From Perognathus longimembris pacificus (taxonomy: Eukaryota; Chordata; Mammalia; Rodentia; Heteromyidae): a stretch of 64,000 bases of DNA. Below are positions 34,062-46,602 of the stretch, in pieces. The position numbers were made by a program, and so were the translations under genes. The notes beneath the pieces are model-generated. The model saw only the letters and a program-made list of their open reading frames with translations, was not told where the DNA came from and made no database searches. How positions within the stretch are numbered: position 1 is the stretch's first letter; each line of letters begins with the position of its first letter. Location: positions 8,481,886 to 8,545,885 of the forward strand of contig NC_063171.1 of assembly GCF_023159225.1 (NCBI RefSeq), given 5' to 3'.

Positions 34062-34285
34062 TTTGGGCTGAGTGTGGTGAGAAATGCCTACAATCCCAAT
34101 TACGAAGCATACAAGATCAGCAGCACTGCAAGTTCTAGCCCAGGTTGGGCATTTAGAGAAACCCATATTACAAAAACAAAATAAAAGCTAAAGATCTGGT
34201 GGTATGTTTCAATGGAAACAGCACTAACCTAATATCTACAAGGTCCTATGTTCAACCTCTGATTACATGCAAGTAAAAATAAAAA
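34062..34285 (+). mobile_element. Old B1-ID type dimeric SINE
   Basis: GTGAGAAATGCCTACAATCCC (B1-like) then GGTGGTATGTTTCAATGGAAAC...ACAAGGTCCTATGTTCAACC (ID-like) with an A-rich tail. Confidence 0.65.
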
Positions 34286-34859
34286 GACTTATCTGGTTGC
34301 CATAATTATATAGCTTCTTTTTCCTTTTGATTGTAGGATAATCACTTTCAAATATTCAGACAGGCTTGCTTCTACACAATTTACCGTAAGTCTACTCATT
34401 TTTTCGATGACTCCATTGAAAGCTGAGCCATGGGCCTTTCCATGACAAGCAGCTGTTTAAATTTATAGTCACATTTCTTTCTGAGGAATAAAATAAAGTT
34501 TTTTTCCTAAACCATAATATTTAAGATACAAAGCTTTTAATAGCCAATGAAGTTCCATCCACTATTGTGGAGTTCTTCTCATTTGAACAAGTATATTTTA
34601 GCCTTGGCCAGGAAACTGGGTCACTGTGGGAAAAAAATACTGGTCTTTCTTGTGGAGTGGACACAGAATCTTACTGAAGGGTAGGAGGGAAGGATGGAGA
34701 GAGGAGAAAGAGGCAGGAAAGGAGGGAAGGAAGAATAGCACAGCGGTAGGAAAAGCAGAGGAGGGCACAGGCTTTGCAGACAGAATTCAGGTACTTACTA
34801 ACACCAACCATGGTTTCTTTTCCTATGCTGGGCCAACTTTTGAATCCTATAAATCTCGA
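34286..34859. other. Intergenic DNA with purine-rich patch
   Basis: 34676-34740 is a GGAGGGAAGGA-type purine-rich stretch. No gene seen. Confidence 0.5.
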
Positions 34860-35078
34860 GGTTTTGAAGTTATAGTATCAGAAAGTCAAATGGCAGCTAC
34901 CAGGGGCTAGAATAAGGGCTAATGGACATATTATGGGACAAAATAAATCTTCTAAAACTTCTGGAGATTTCACAGTGTAAACGTACCTACCACCACCGAA
35001 ATGTAAGTTTTAAATGACTCAGATGTGGAGTTTCATATGCTTTATATGATGATTATTTTACCACAATTAAAAATTAAG
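34860..35078 (+). mobile_element. Ancient mammalian L1 3' end (L1M-type)
   Basis: GGCAGCTACCAGGGGCTAG, CTTCTGGAGATTTCACAGTG, and the terminal TTATTTTACCACAATTAAAAA match the 3' UTR of pre-rodent L1 families. Confidence 0.75.
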
Positions 35079-35458
35079 TCATTAGTTTATGCAATTAGAA
35101 AAGGGCGATTCTAGTCATATTATAGATCTAGTTAGAAGTTTTCTCAAATACAAAAAGTAGCATGGTTTTGTTGTTGTTTTGTGTTGTGGCACAGAACATT
35201 TTGATTATGAGAATCTACTTTCAAGTCTGAGGTTTCTGACTCCTCCCTAAGTCTTGTTAATGGAATGATTGATAAGAGGCTAGCCCGATCACCAATCCTT
35301 TCTTTGGATCAAGTAGTGGAGGTGAGCCTTTCCTGGGCTGTCCAGCAGGCTGGTTGTCCGTTGGGAAGCTGAAAGCCTAGGGAATGCTCTGGTGGGAACA
35401 GAGGTCTGGGCCTGAGTAAAACCTACCTTGCCAGGCAGTGCTGCCCAGCCAGGAAGCC

Positions 35459-35471
35459 GTTGCCGAGCAAC
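35459..35471 (+). promoter_or_regulatory. RFX X-box in the Cfap144 promoter
   Basis: GTTGCC-G-AGCAAC fits the X-box consensus GTNRCC(N0-3)RGYAAC exactly with a 1-base spacer, 84 bp before the ATG of a cilia gene. RFX2/RFX3 bind such sites in motile-cilia promoters. The surrounding 35430-35560 is the most GC- and CpG-rich stretch nearby, and no TATA box is evident. Confidence 0.8.
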
Positions 35472-35554
35472 GAAGGGACGCCGTCGCCAGGGGACCAGTG
35501 GCTGAGATCCTGGAGCGTTTACAGTGCTGGAGTTCACCCAGCCTTGGCTAGGCC

Positions 35555-38500
35555 ATGGCGGGGCACCAGAAGGAGAAGGTGTTCATAGACGAAGTTCACC
35601 AGAATCAGATCTTGCGGGAGCTGTACCTCAAGGAGCTGCGAACTCAGAAGCTATACACCAGCTACCATGTGAATCCCCTGCGCAAGGGTGAGAGGCCCCA
35701 GGGTGAGGTGGGCGCTTCTCAGGGCACAGCTGGAGGATCCCAGGCTGTGTGAGGCCGAACTTGGTGGAGGTATAGCACACCTTCCACGCAAGTCTTTTCC
35801 ATGGAGTTCAGGGATAATGAGTGTGAGGGGACTCACCTCAACACAGAGCAGACACGATGGGTATATTAAAATGTATTCATATTGTGATCACAGATTTAAA
35901 GTGTAAAATGAAGGTGAATGGCATGTTATAATTTGGTATGACTTATTTTGCAGGGTTTTTTTGTTTCTGTCATTGAGGTTTTCTTTTTTCTTTTTTAGTT
36001 GTCTTTTTAATATAACAAAGTTTTATTTTTTACTTGTGTGTTTTAAAGCTTTTAGTTTTATCATTTCCATTAAAACTTTTTATTTCTTCGATTCTAGGGC
36101 TTAAATTCAGGGCTTGGCCACTGCCTCTGAGCTTTTTTACTCAAGGCTAGTACTCTAGCATTTGAGCAACAACACTTTCCGTTTTTTTTGGGGGGGTGGG
36201 GCGGGGAGGATGTTAATTGCAGATAAGTTTCATGGACTTTTCTGCTCAGGCTGGCTTTGACCTGCAGTCTTCAGGATCTCATCCTCCTGAGTAGATTGGA
36301 CTTACAGGCATGAGTCACCAGCCCACCACTGCCCAGCTTGGACTTTTTTTTTTTTCGAGGTTTTTTAATATTACAAAAGTCTTTGCAGAGTCCAGAGTAA
36401 TAAACTTAGACCCAGAGTTCTCCTTCCCACATAAATCCACAGCCCCTCTTCTCTCACTGCACTGTCCTATGAGGTTTAATCTGGTCCTGAAACACCAGTC
36501 TCTCTTCTCCATAATTGCCACTGTGCCTCCTCATCACCTCCTGGTTGATTTCCCTGAACCAACCTACAGGTAATGCCAACTTACTCATAGGAAAACTCAC
36601 TCTGCACCCTCTTCCTACCTTTCTGGCACTCCCATATCTAATTTCATAAAACGGATCCTCAGACAGTCTCCTCTCTAATTAGAAGCCTGGGAATTGTCCT
36701 CCCATCCTGCCCCTCACTGGGCATACTATGGAGTAAAAAGTACTCTAACATTCCTCCCACCCAACCTTTCATGCTTTCTGCAGTACACATGGAGGCTTCT
36801 CCACCTCTGCTCAGTTGATCCTACCCTCTAAATAAGCACCTAAATCTTCTCTCTGTTCTCACTCTCAAAGCCTCACCTGGGCCATAATCACTCCTGCCTG
36901 GGTTGTCTGATGGGTTGTGTTCTTCCAGTCCAGCTCCTGTACTCCTTCATTCGAACTGACTATGCATTCCCTCCATAAGACCTTTCAATAGCCCCTGCAG
37001 TTTCTGAGGTAATTTGAAACAAAGTACAAGGCTCCCTTGCATCTGGTTCTTGATGGCATTATTCAACTTAGTTCCCAGCACCCAGCACAGTAGCCAGGAA
37101 GTGGCAAACACTTGAATACATGGGTAGCTGGCCCATGTTGAGTCTTAGGGCAGGGGATCATATCCTAATGTGAACTGTGCTGCTGTTTTTCTCTAGTTCA
37201 CACAATTACCAGAAAGCCCATGTCATGGCACGATAATTTGGAGGAACCTGAAGACAGTAAGTACTGGGGTTTGAGAACATGGTAGATGAACCAAAGAGAG
37301 GTAGACTGGCTGCAGAGACCTATTGGGCCATGTTACCACAATGCAGGAATGGGTTCCTCAGCTTGATCCTGACTCAGACTAATCAAGCTCACCACAGACT
37401 GACATATGCTATAATATTTCCAAATAATTGTCAAAACAAAAAAAATATTCCTAATGGCCTTAATCCTACACTCAAACATTCATTCAGTCAAACATCCAGA
37501 TGTTACACAAAGGTTCTAAAAGCATTCTAATTTTAAATCTTGGTGCCTCCACTCATTAATTTTGTGACTTGGAGCCTATTTTATAGGGTGAGCCGAGGAT
37601 AGAACAAACTACTGCAAGTTCTTAGGACAGTATCTTCCATAGGATGCTCAATAAATGCTCATTATTATTGTCCAGTGAAAGTCAATGGGATAGAGTTAGG
37701 TGGGAAGATCTCATGATCTAATGAAGAAGAGATAAGTGAGCAGAAGTATAAGTGCCTATCAAGTACTTTGAGATGCAAATTGGTCGCCAGTGGTATAGAA
37801 AGTGGCAGTGGAGTTCTAAGAACTGTTTTTGGAAGAGATGATCACAGGTTGAGATGGAAAAAGATATGGAAAGACAATATGCATTAAGTGAATCACAGAA
37901 ATGAAAACCGCTAGCATTTCTGAGAACTGCACACAGTGTGATCTTTGCTCTTGCTGCATGCTTGTGCATTCCTGCTGCCACTTCTCAGAGCTGTCTCTGC
38001 TGGGGATCTGAGTCGGTGAATCACAACCCTGTCTGACATAGCTGCCCTCACCTGTCAAGCCTCTGCCTAGTCCTCCCTCCCCAGTGTGGATCACAACTGT
38101 TCTAGGTTTCAATGTGCACCTTTGCATCATGTCCCTTGTCCTTATATCTAGAACACAAGTTCCAGGGCAGGAGATCCCATTCTGATATGTTCAGTCATAT
38201 GTACACAGCTCCCCAAATAGGGTATTGTGTTCAATGTGTTTATGAAAAAAATGAATAAAGTGTGCAAAGCTTCTGTTTCTGGGCCCTGGAAAACCTCTGA
38301 GGCAAGTGTTATGCCTCTACAACATGATGTGGCCAGGGTAAAGGACACAGACAAAGACTCCTTCTTAACTGTGTCTTATTTCCAGCCAGGTTTCTGAATC
38401 TCATTCACCATGCTACTCAGGGACCAAAGAAGAAATACACAGAGACACAGACAGAAACTCATGAAATTGGATGGCACTCAGAGCCTTTGGTAAGCCTGGC

Positions 38501-41156
38501 TCCTTCATTGAATGTCACTATTCACCACCATTTCATCACAATGATGGTTGAGGGTATGAAATAGGAAGGAAGACTTGCCTTCAGTTTAATTCTGTCATCC
38601 TCTTACTAGTTGTATGACATTGGGTGGATTACTAAGCTATTTCATGTCTCAGTTTCCTTGTCATAAAATAGGTAGATATATCACAGCACCTATTTCATAG
38701 GGTTTTTTTTTTTTTGAAGAGTAAATAAGATACTGTTTGTAGAGTGAATAGAGCAGTGCCTGACACATAGTAAAGACTCAGTAAATGTGTTCTGGGCTAC
38801 TATGATGTTGATGAAACAAACAGAGAAGAAGGTACAGGGCTGAACTGAGACCAATGAAATCTGAGTAAGACACCTTGGCTTTATTCCTGTTGTTGCTTTT
38901 ATTTACGAAGTGCTTATATTCTTATTGTCTTTGCAACCCAAAAGCTCTCTGCATTCCAAAATTCCCTATGGCTATTCAATACTACATCCTGCAACTACAC
39001 AGTCTCACCTGTATGACTCCATTTTAGGCCTACTTCATAGTGATTTGAATAAAAGGCTCAGCAAATAAGATTTTGCCATTGAGAAGCTGTTCTTCTGTAA
39101 TGGCTTCTCTTCAGATGTGGAGTACAGCCCTGGAGAGAGGAAATTGTAAAAGAAAAGGGGAGGATTCTAGAGATACCTCCAGGACTTATAGAGAGAGGTA
39201 TAGTTAGAAAGCCTGAAGAGAAAATTAGAACTCCAAGGGGGGGGTGGATAATGAGAGATCTAACTTTCAGTGAATGAAGAAAGAGTGCTAAAGAAGAAAT
39301 GATTCACTGAAATTTACTGAATATGGTCAATGGATTAATGAATTACTAAATGATAGTTAAATACTATCAGGAAGACTATTGGGGGGGCTATCACTACAGT
39401 TACAGGGAACAGAATATGATTTTAAAAGAGGAAGAGATTGGGCTCAACTCTGAATACACTTGGACAAGTAGAAGGATCAAAGTATGCAAAAGTATTAACA
39501 GGAAGCATCATAGTAATAGGGATTCTATAAAAACCTAGCAAGATTCTTGCTGATGGCAGTGTTCAGATGTCATTAGGAAAAATCCGATCAAATATCCAGA
39601 GCTATCTGATGTTGAGAGTGAGATGTTCATTTAAAACCAACTTAACAGGATTTCTGCTAAAAATTGGCAATGCAAGGATGATCATGGAAGTCCCAATGTC
39701 AGTCCTAGTTGACAACTGTCAGGATAATCTGAGTAGAGTTCAATGAGAACATCTTGTGAAAGTGAGGAGAGTTATGAAAAAGAGTAAGTTGGGGGATAAT
39801 AGAATCAAGGTATATTTGATGATTTGGAAACTTAGAAAAATAAAGTACAAGTTATTAAGCTAACTGTTTATCCTTTAAAATAATAAAGGCCTGGCTTCCA
39901 TGGGTATAAAATATGCATAAAGAAATGTTACATCTTTGATATTCCAGGCCATTTTGTGGCAAACTTACCACACACGCCAAAAAGGACAAGAATAGCTTGC
40001 CCAGAAAGGCCTGTTCTGCTCAAAACCTTCTAACCACTGCAGATAAAATTTCATGTTTGTACATGTTGCAAGGGATCATCAAATATTCAGTTCCTGTTCA
40101 GTTGGGACAAATGCCATCAGATGCTATTGGAAACATAATAAAATAGCATATCCCACTTCATCCTCCAAAGAGGAAACAGTGGTACCAGATGTTGTAGAAC
40201 CACAGAAGGTGTTACAATGGAGTTTAGAAACATTTGGCTGTAGACATATAAGTCTCAATTGGCCTCTAAATTGAGTAGTCTCTTAACAAGACCTCACCAT
40301 ACACAGGCAATGACCCCAGCCTCACTACAAGGAAAGTTGAGAAGCCACACTCAGTGAGCATGCCTGGTAACACTCATGCTGCCTGGTAACATTTGCTTAA
40401 AATACATACTCAGTGGGCTGGGAATGTGGCTTAGTGGTAGAGTGCTTGCTAGAATGCATGAAGCCCTGGGTTCAATTCCTCAGCACTACATAAAACAGAA
40501 AAAGCCACAAGTGGCGCTGTGACTCAAGAGGTACAGTGTTAGCCTTGAGCAAAAGAAGCCAGGAACAGTGCTTAGACCCTGAGTCCCAAGCCCCAGGAAT
40601 AGCCAAATATGTATATGTATGTATAAATATATTTATAAATATATATATACAGACACATGGTGTAACTTGGAGATTTATGAGTCAGAATACTCACTTTTAT
40701 CTATTTCTATATATGACTCAACAAAAATCATCCTTTCTCAACAAATCTGCTTTGAACACCTAGCATTTGCTGAATATTGTGGTAAAAGCTGAGACTACAC
40801 TAAGATAGAGGTAGCAGCTGCCAACTAGGAGGGTCTTTTGGTGAAGCCTCCAATTTAGGCGATTGAAAGGGGAGTCTTATGATTTCTGATGTAGCTACTG
40901 AGATATCCACATCACAGTGTTTGTAAGGAAAAGCATTGACTGCCTGTGTCAGGAGAGCAAGGATGCAAGCAGAAGTTCATCTAACCCAAAGCCAGGCCTT
41001 CTCCCTTCCTGACAAGCTTTTCTGGTCCTATATACTCTTCTTTAGGTCAGCCCAGAGCGCCATGATTGCAGGCTGAACCACTTCAGAGTCTATAATGACA
41101 TCACTCTGTACAAGGCTAAAATGTGGAGCTTGGGAGAAGATGATCGCCACAAGTAG
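35555..41156 (+). CDS. Cfap144: Cilia- and flagella-associated protein 144 (FAM183), four exons
   Basis: Coding exons: 35555-35687, 37197-37256, 38386-38489 and 41046-41156, totalling 408 bp (135 residues plus TAG). All three introns have GT-AG ends and keep the frame (phases 1, 1, 0). The start GGCCATGGCG is in good Kozak context. The protein opens [20 protein letters not shown] and matches the small FAM183A/B family over its whole length: [72 protein letters not shown] and [11 protein letters not shown]. The human protein is about 134 residues by memory. It has no signal peptide or membrane segment. Family members are reported in motile cilia and sperm axonemes as microtubule inner proteins. 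Every splice site and codon looks functional, so the gene is probably active. An RFX X-box lies upstream. Confidence 0.96.
36085..36342 (-). mobile_element. B1-like/Geo SINE in Cfap144 intron 1
   Basis: ACTCAAGGCTAGTACTCTAGC, GGCTGGCTTTGACCTGCAG, CATCCTCCTGAGTAG, CAGGCATGAGTCACC in minus order, with an internal G-run expansion near 36190. Confidence 0.8.
36640..37090 (-). mobile_element. L2-like ancient repeat in intron 1
   Basis: Pattern resembles the end of L2 as I remember it (GAAGCCTGGGAATTGTCCTC, TCACTCCTGCCTGGGTTGTC, GAAACAAAGTACAAGGCTCC). Strand and limits are uncertain. Confidence 0.35.
37548..37672 (+). mobile_element. MIR fragment in intron 2
   Basis: TTTTGTGACTTGG, TTATAGGGTGAG, TCTTAGGACAGTATC and GATGCTCAATAAATGCTCATTATT follow MIR order. 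Confidence 0.6.
38130..38265 (+). mobile_element. L2-like 3' end in intron 2
   Basis: TATCTAGAACACAAGTTCCAGGGCAGG...GAATAAAG recalls the L2 3' end pattern. Weak. Confidence 0.3.
38555..38790 (+). mobile_element. MIR SINE in intron 3
   Basis: Clear MIR core: CTTACTAGTTGTATGACATTGGG, TCTCAGTTTCCTTGTC, CACCTATTTCATAGGG, CAGTGCCTGACACATAGTAAAG, CTCAGTAAATG. Confidence 0.88.
40418..40605 (+). mobile_element. IDL-Geo SINE, older copy, in intron 3
   Basis: GGGCTGGGAATGTGGCTTAG...GGTTCAATTCC then AAGTGGCGCTGTGACTCAAG...AGCCTTGAGCAAAAGAAGCC. More diverged than the other copies; no clear target-site duplication. Confidence 0.85.
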
Positions 41157-41222
41157 CAATCAGCATTCCAGTGATAGAGTCCTCCCTTGTACTGAATTCC
41201 CAGCATGTGCACTGTGCAGCTC

Positions 41223-41228
41223 AATAAA
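41223..41228 (+). terminator. Cfap144 polyadenylation signal
   Basis: AATAAA 67 bases after the stop codon, followed by a T-rich stretch. It gives a short 3' UTR of roughly 85-100 bases. Confidence 0.75.
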
Positions 41229-41256
41229 TCTTTATTTTGTTAAAATCAAAATCACA

Positions 41257-42224
41257 TACTTTTACTTTATAGTAGGCTACAACTTCACTTACAGTTTTTA
41301 ACATTGGTAAGCATCTGGACAAAAAATGGTTCAAGAGCCCTAACCCATTATATGGAAAGTTGTATCTTTACAGCCCAGGAAGAGGAAGCTCCCTGAAGGC
41401 AAGTTAAGGGGGTTCATGGGCAACACAATTGATTACAGCTTGTGTGCCCCTTATTTCATCATGATTTGAGAAATTGGCCACGTATGTCTAGCTGAGGCTC
41501 ATCTCTTTGTTCTAAGAGAATGTCGCAGTGTTAACATGTGGGTTACATTGCTGTTCACTACATAGGAAGAACCCTTCAATCTAAAATTGAAATGTGTGGA
41601 AATAGCTTTAGGATAAATGGAACACTTGAAGTTCCAAGTCTGAACAAAGGCAAAATTCTTATATGCATTTTATTATATGAAATATTTATTGAACTTCTAC
41701 AAGTCTTTAAAGTCTGAGCTGTGAGATCCAAAAGGGATGGAGACTGGAATGCCAGTCTCCAACAATAACTCTCAGAATGCTGAAAGTTGCTGTGGAAAGA
41801 ATAATCAGGCATAACAGAGATTCAGATTTCTATCCTAACTGTGAGTTAATCTGGCCCCAAACTGTTTGGAACCTTGGGGGAAGACAAAGAATTGTGCAGA
41901 TTTTAAGTTGTTTAGTGCTTACCTCCACTTCCCAAGGAAGCTGTTTATCACTTGTATACAAAATTGTATCACATATTGGTGCTTGTAACTTCAAAGATAT
42001 TGATACCTTATTTTCTGCATGTGCTTTCCTGTACTAAAGTCAACTAAAAAAAAGAAAAAGAAAACCTTGTAAATGGGACCTTGAGCATCTGAAGCTGGTT
42101 CTCCACATCACAGATCCATGGCCTGATTATTTGTGATTGTACTTCCCCTGGTTACAGTGGTTTGCCACTCTATGAAATAGAAATGAGGGTTTTTTGTTGT
42201 TGCTGATTTTGTTTTCATTTGTCT
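41257..42224. other. Intergenic DNA
   Basis: No gene or confident repeat; an A-rich stretch at 42036-42065 could be a retroposon tail. Confidence 0.45.
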
Positions 42225-42440
42225 TGTTCAATTATCTATCTTTGTGAGGGTAAGGAGGAGCACAGAAATGGAGGGACAGAGAGTGAACAAATGTAGCAGG
42301 GGTACTCACTACACACTGTTGAAAAGGGACTGGAAGGTGAATCTGGAGAGAGCAAGGGAAGGAGTGACATTGTCCAAAATGAAAATGTAGTCAATACCTG
42401 ACATATATAACTGCAACCTCTATGTATACCATCTTTATAA
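42225..42440 (+). mobile_element. L1 3' end, old
   Basis: GGAGGGACAGAGAGTGAACA, a purine-rich stretch, ACCTGACATATATAACTGCAACC and an AATAACAATAAG terminus follow the L1 end order. Confidence 0.65.
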
Positions 42441-42654
42441 TAACAATAAGAAACTTAAAAAATAAATCCATGTCTGGCTTTTCTTACCCTGAACCTCACT
42501 TTTCTCATTTCAGCCCATATCCGTTCATTCAAATCCTTATGTAATAAACCAGTGTGAAAATTTTGGGTAGAAATCTCATACAATATAAAGCTCTTCTCTG
42601 GCTTTCCAAAGACCAATAAAGGATGATGAAATTATTTCAAAAAGTAGGTCTGAG

Positions 42655-42988
42655 CTAGACTCCAGTGACTCATGTTTATAATTGTAGCGATTTAGGGAGC
42701 TGAGATTGAGAGGACAGTGATTCAAAGCTAGCCCAGGCAGAAAAGTTTATGAGAACCCCCTACTTAGCAAAGAACTGGGCAGTGTGGTACATGCCTGTTA
42801 TCCTAGCTAGATGAGCAGCCTAATGTAAGTAGATGATGTCCAGGCTCTGGCTAGTGCATCTCAATGAGCAATTCTGTGTCTCAAAGGATAAACAGCAAAA
42901 TTCAAGACTGATGGTATGGTTCGCTGATAAGAGTGTCTCTCTGGCAAACATAAGGCCTCAAGGTCAAAGCATAACACATTAAAAAAAG
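42655..42988 (+). mobile_element. Three-part SINE: B1-like, B1-like, ID-like
   Basis: Unit 1 has CATGTTTATAATTGTAGCG...CAAAGCTAGCCCAGGCAG. Unit 2 has GGGCAGTGTGGTACATGCCT...TCTGTGTCTCAAAG. Unit 3 is ID-like (TGGTATGGTTCGCTGATAAG...CATAAGGCCTCAAGG). Strongly diverged. Confidence 0.65.
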
Positions 42989-43084
42989 ACAAAAACATCA
43001 AAAATAAGGTATAAATCCACAATAGGGGATTCACTTCCACAACAGAGGAAAGCCTTACTAAGTGAGAAATTAAGTTTATTTATC

Positions 43085-43168
43085 CATTTATTTATGGTGT
43101 TCAGGATCTAACATGGGTTTACACATGCCAGGAAGATGCTTTTCAGCTAAGCTTCATTTCCAGCCTGA
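43085..43168 (-). mobile_element. Old ID-like SINE monomer
   Basis: GATCTAACATGGGTTTACACATGCCAGGAAGATGCTTTTCAGCTAAGC fits an ID reverse complement; decayed. Confidence 0.5.
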
Positions 43169-44809
43169 CAACAGAGGATAGAAATCTTGATCTACCATGT
43201 CTCTATGCCCCTATATAAAAAGCAAATCAGATGATGTTTCTGGGAGCATGAGCACAGGTTCAGGGGTCTGAGGCAATGTGTGTAAAGGAGAGAACTACAA
43301 ATAGGCATTGCCATGGAGTTTTCAGGCTTGCTAGGTAGTGGGCCAGTTCATATGCACAAAAATCTCAAAAAAGAGGCTAGAGATATTTATTTTTTGGAAA
43401 ATGGGAGAGTACAGGACTCCGGGGCAGTAAATTGCAGGATAGGAGTGAGGGATCAACTGAAAGGGAACATTACAAGACAGGAAAAGAAAAGCTGAGCCTC
43501 TAATTTATGTACCGCCCACACATACATCACCTAGATTTGAAGGTGGACCTTTCTTTGTAAAAATGAAGTAGCTATAAAGTAATGAGTCCCCACATTTTCA
43601 TTTGAGAGTTCTCGATGGAAAGAGCCATGGAATACTATTTCCCATAATTGCCTCAGAGCTTTTTATCATGGGCTGCCTTCTACTGAGTGAGCCACTGGTT
43701 CAAACTGTGGCCATGTCAACTTCTTTTGGACCTTGGAAGCTGATGTGTGACCTCTGCACTTCTTCCTGGGAGGGGGAAATGTATGTACTGGAGCCATGTG
43801 AACAAGAATCTGCTCTCCTACATTATGATACTTCACTTCCTTGAGGAAAGGCTGAAAGACATGGAGGATGAAATACGCCTGCTCCCAGTAAAGCTAAGTA
43901 GGAAATGGCAATGAGCCAGACGTAGCAAGACAAGTAGTCAGATAAATCATAACAGGTAGGAGAGCTCAGACTCCAAGCATTGATCGTGGAAATATCATTC
44001 AGCCATCACTGAGTCTCAAGAAAGGAGAAATGAAACTGCAGGGGTGATGAAGAGGTATGGAGTAGGTAAATGAAAAGAGGTTTGCTGCCACTGAACCTCC
44101 AACTGATGAATGCATGCTCCACAAGTTTAATGATGACCCCAGCTACTACTGTCCACCTCCACCCTTAGTCGGCCACTCTGCATATCAAACAGGCCTTGTG
44201 TATGTACCAGTGAAGAAACCAGTGCTGATAACCAATGCAGTGCTGATATCCACTACATCTCCAAGGGGATGTATGTTTTACTTCAGGGATTAGACATGAG
44301 AATAATTAGAAATCAATAACCTTGTCTTTACTAATAAAAATAATTCGGAAAAGTATGAAATAATCCCAACATTTATGGCCAAATACGGACATTTTGTAGT
44401 AACATACCATTAGTGTTTTCACATATTTTCCTACATGTAGATTGATTGTATTTCCAAACTTTCATGGGTTAACCATAAATGAATGAAATTGGTTCTACAA
44501 AAACTGTCAGATATATTAGGTCCTATCTACTGGAATACATGAGATAGAGAAACTATGCACAAAACACCACTATGCAAAAAAGCTTCCACTTCTGCTTGGA
44601 GAGATTATCACAAATTGTTATTATCTAGGAGACTGTTTATTAAGACACTGTTTGCCCACTTTTCTTTTCCCTCCACAATCTTCCCTACACTTTCACACTT
44701 TCATCACCTCCTTTCAGAATACCAGGCACTATTTCTTTAAGATCTATGGGAGATTCAGCCATCTGCGTTTTGACCATGTCTTGAGATTTGGTGAAATTGA
44801 ATTCAAAAT
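43169..44809. other. Intergenic DNA, unidentified
   Basis: No recognised gene. 43600-43850 carries an 80-codon open frame without known features. Confidence 0.4.
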
Positions 44810-44819
44810 GATGGACTTA

Positions 44820-45066
44820 GAGGGAAGCTGGTGGCTCATGCCTGTAATCCTAGCTACTCAGGAAGCAGAGATCTGAGGATCTCAGCTGGAAGCCAGCCTT
44901 GGCAGGAATGTTGTGATATTCTTATCTCCAATATAAAAAATTTTTTAAAGCCAGAAGTGTAGCTGTGGCTCAAGTGGTAGAACACTAGCATTGAGCAAGA
45001 TGAAGCTCAGAGATAGTATCCCTAGATGAAGCCCCAGGAGAGGCACCAAAAAAAAAAAAAAAAAGG
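44820..45066 (+). mobile_element. B1-like/Geo SINE
   Basis: Clear copy (GGTGGCTCATGCCTGTAATCC; then GCTGTGGCTCAAGTGGTAG) with A-run tail, flanked by 10-bp duplications GATGGACTTA (44810-44819 and 45067-45076). Confidence 0.92.
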
Positions 45067-45147
45067 GATGGACTTATTAAATAGATGAAGGAAATTTCAA
45101 GGCAGTTAATCATTTAGACTGTGGTATTGTTACTGCTACTTTTCTTT

Positions 45148-46029
45148 TTTTTTAAATTTTTATTGTCAAACTGATGTACAGAGAGGATATAGTTTCATAA
45201 CTTAGGCATTGGATACATTTCTTGTATTGTTTTTTACCTCCTCCTCATCCCCCCCCTTCCCTTTCCCCGCATGAGTTGTTCAACTGATTTACACCAAACA
45301 ACAGTTTTGCAAGTATTGCTTTTGTAGTCGTTTGTCTTTTTATCCTGTGTGTCTCGATTTTTGTATTCCCTTTCAGTTTTCTAGTTCTAATACCAGTATA
45401 CATGGTTTCCAATGTACTCAGATAAGATACAGAGATAGTGTAGATACAACCACAGGAAGGGGATACAAGAGGATCATCAATAATAGAAGCTACGGTTTCA
45501 CATCGCATGTTGAAAGTAATTACAACAGTGATATAACACTCATTTCCATAACATGGAGTTCATTTCACTTAGCATCATCTTATATGTTGATAAGGGTATA
45601 GATATTGGGCTCTTGTGATCCTTTGCTGTGACTAGCCTAAACCTGTGTGAATTATTCCCTATGAGGGAGATCATAGAGTCCATGTTTCTTTGGGTCTGGC
45701 TCACTTCACTTAGTATAATTTTTTCCAAGTCTTTCCATTTTCTTACAAATGGCGCAATGTCATTCTTTCTGATAGAGGCATAAAATTCCATTGTGTATAT
45801 GTATCACATTTTCCTGATCCATTTGTCTACTGAGGGGCATCTGGGTTGGTTCCAGATTCTAGCTATGACAAATTGTGCTGTGATGAACATTGTTGTGCTG
45901 GTGGCTTTACTGCGTTCTTGTTTGTGGTCTTTGGGGTAGATGCCCAAAAGTGGGACTGCTGGGTCATAGGGTAGCTCTATGTTTAGCCTTCTGAGGAATC
46001 TCCATACCACTTTCCATAGTGGCTGAACC
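45148..46029 (-). mobile_element. Young L1, 5'-truncated, with end of ORF2
   Basis: 882 bp from the A-tail complement to a 5' break inside ORF2, flanked by perfect 16-bp duplications ACTGCTACTTTTCTTT (45132-45147 and 46030-46045). The ORF2 C-terminal part is readable on the minus strand (LPYDPAVPLLGIYPKDHKQE, CPSVDKWIRKM, then MEFYASIRKNDIAPFVRKW), interrupted by one TGA at about 45804 in a tryptophan position. It is the best preserved L1 in the window. Confidence 0.95.
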
Positions 46030-46045
46030 ACTGCTACTTTTCTTT

Positions 46046-46602
46046 AAGCAGATTTACAGTGAGAATTGGTAGTGAAAATAGAGCCAAAAGATTTGAAAAA
46101 ATTGCTATTCCTCCATAAATGAAGTTTGTGTAAATTTATGCCAGAGAAAATTTTGACTGCTGAGAAGATCATGATCATTAAAATGAAGTTAGGTATGTTG
46201 CTTGAGACAATAGAGAAGAAGATGTTTGCAGTTCTTTTCAGGAATTGGCTGTATATCATCCTTCACGGGATGAAAGATGGAAAGGTCTTAATTCATTCAA
46301 AAAACTTGTTTTGACAAGAGAGCTTTAGGGTGTATCCTGCTGGTACAAGGATTACTAGGGAAGTGTTTTCCCCATGCAAGCACTGAAAGGGTGTGGAGGC
46401 TCCTGGCTATGAATCGAGATGCCGGCAGACCTTAGCTTCATCCAGGATACTGGTTTTGTAGGTATGAAGAAATAATGTCATTGGTTTCCATCCAGTTTTT
46501 TCTTTTAAGTCAATGTGCAGCAAGGTATGAATGATGTGTGAAGTTATGAGAATAAAGCTGAAGACCCCAGGGACCTCAGAAAGTTGGAAATGCTAGAAAT
46601 AT
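46046..46602. other. Intergenic DNA
   Basis: No gene or confident repeat. Confidence 0.5.

Noticed and set aside
45540..46031. Functional L1 ORF2
   Set aside because: Only the C-terminal end is present, with an internal TGA and no endonuclease or reverse-transcriptase domain.
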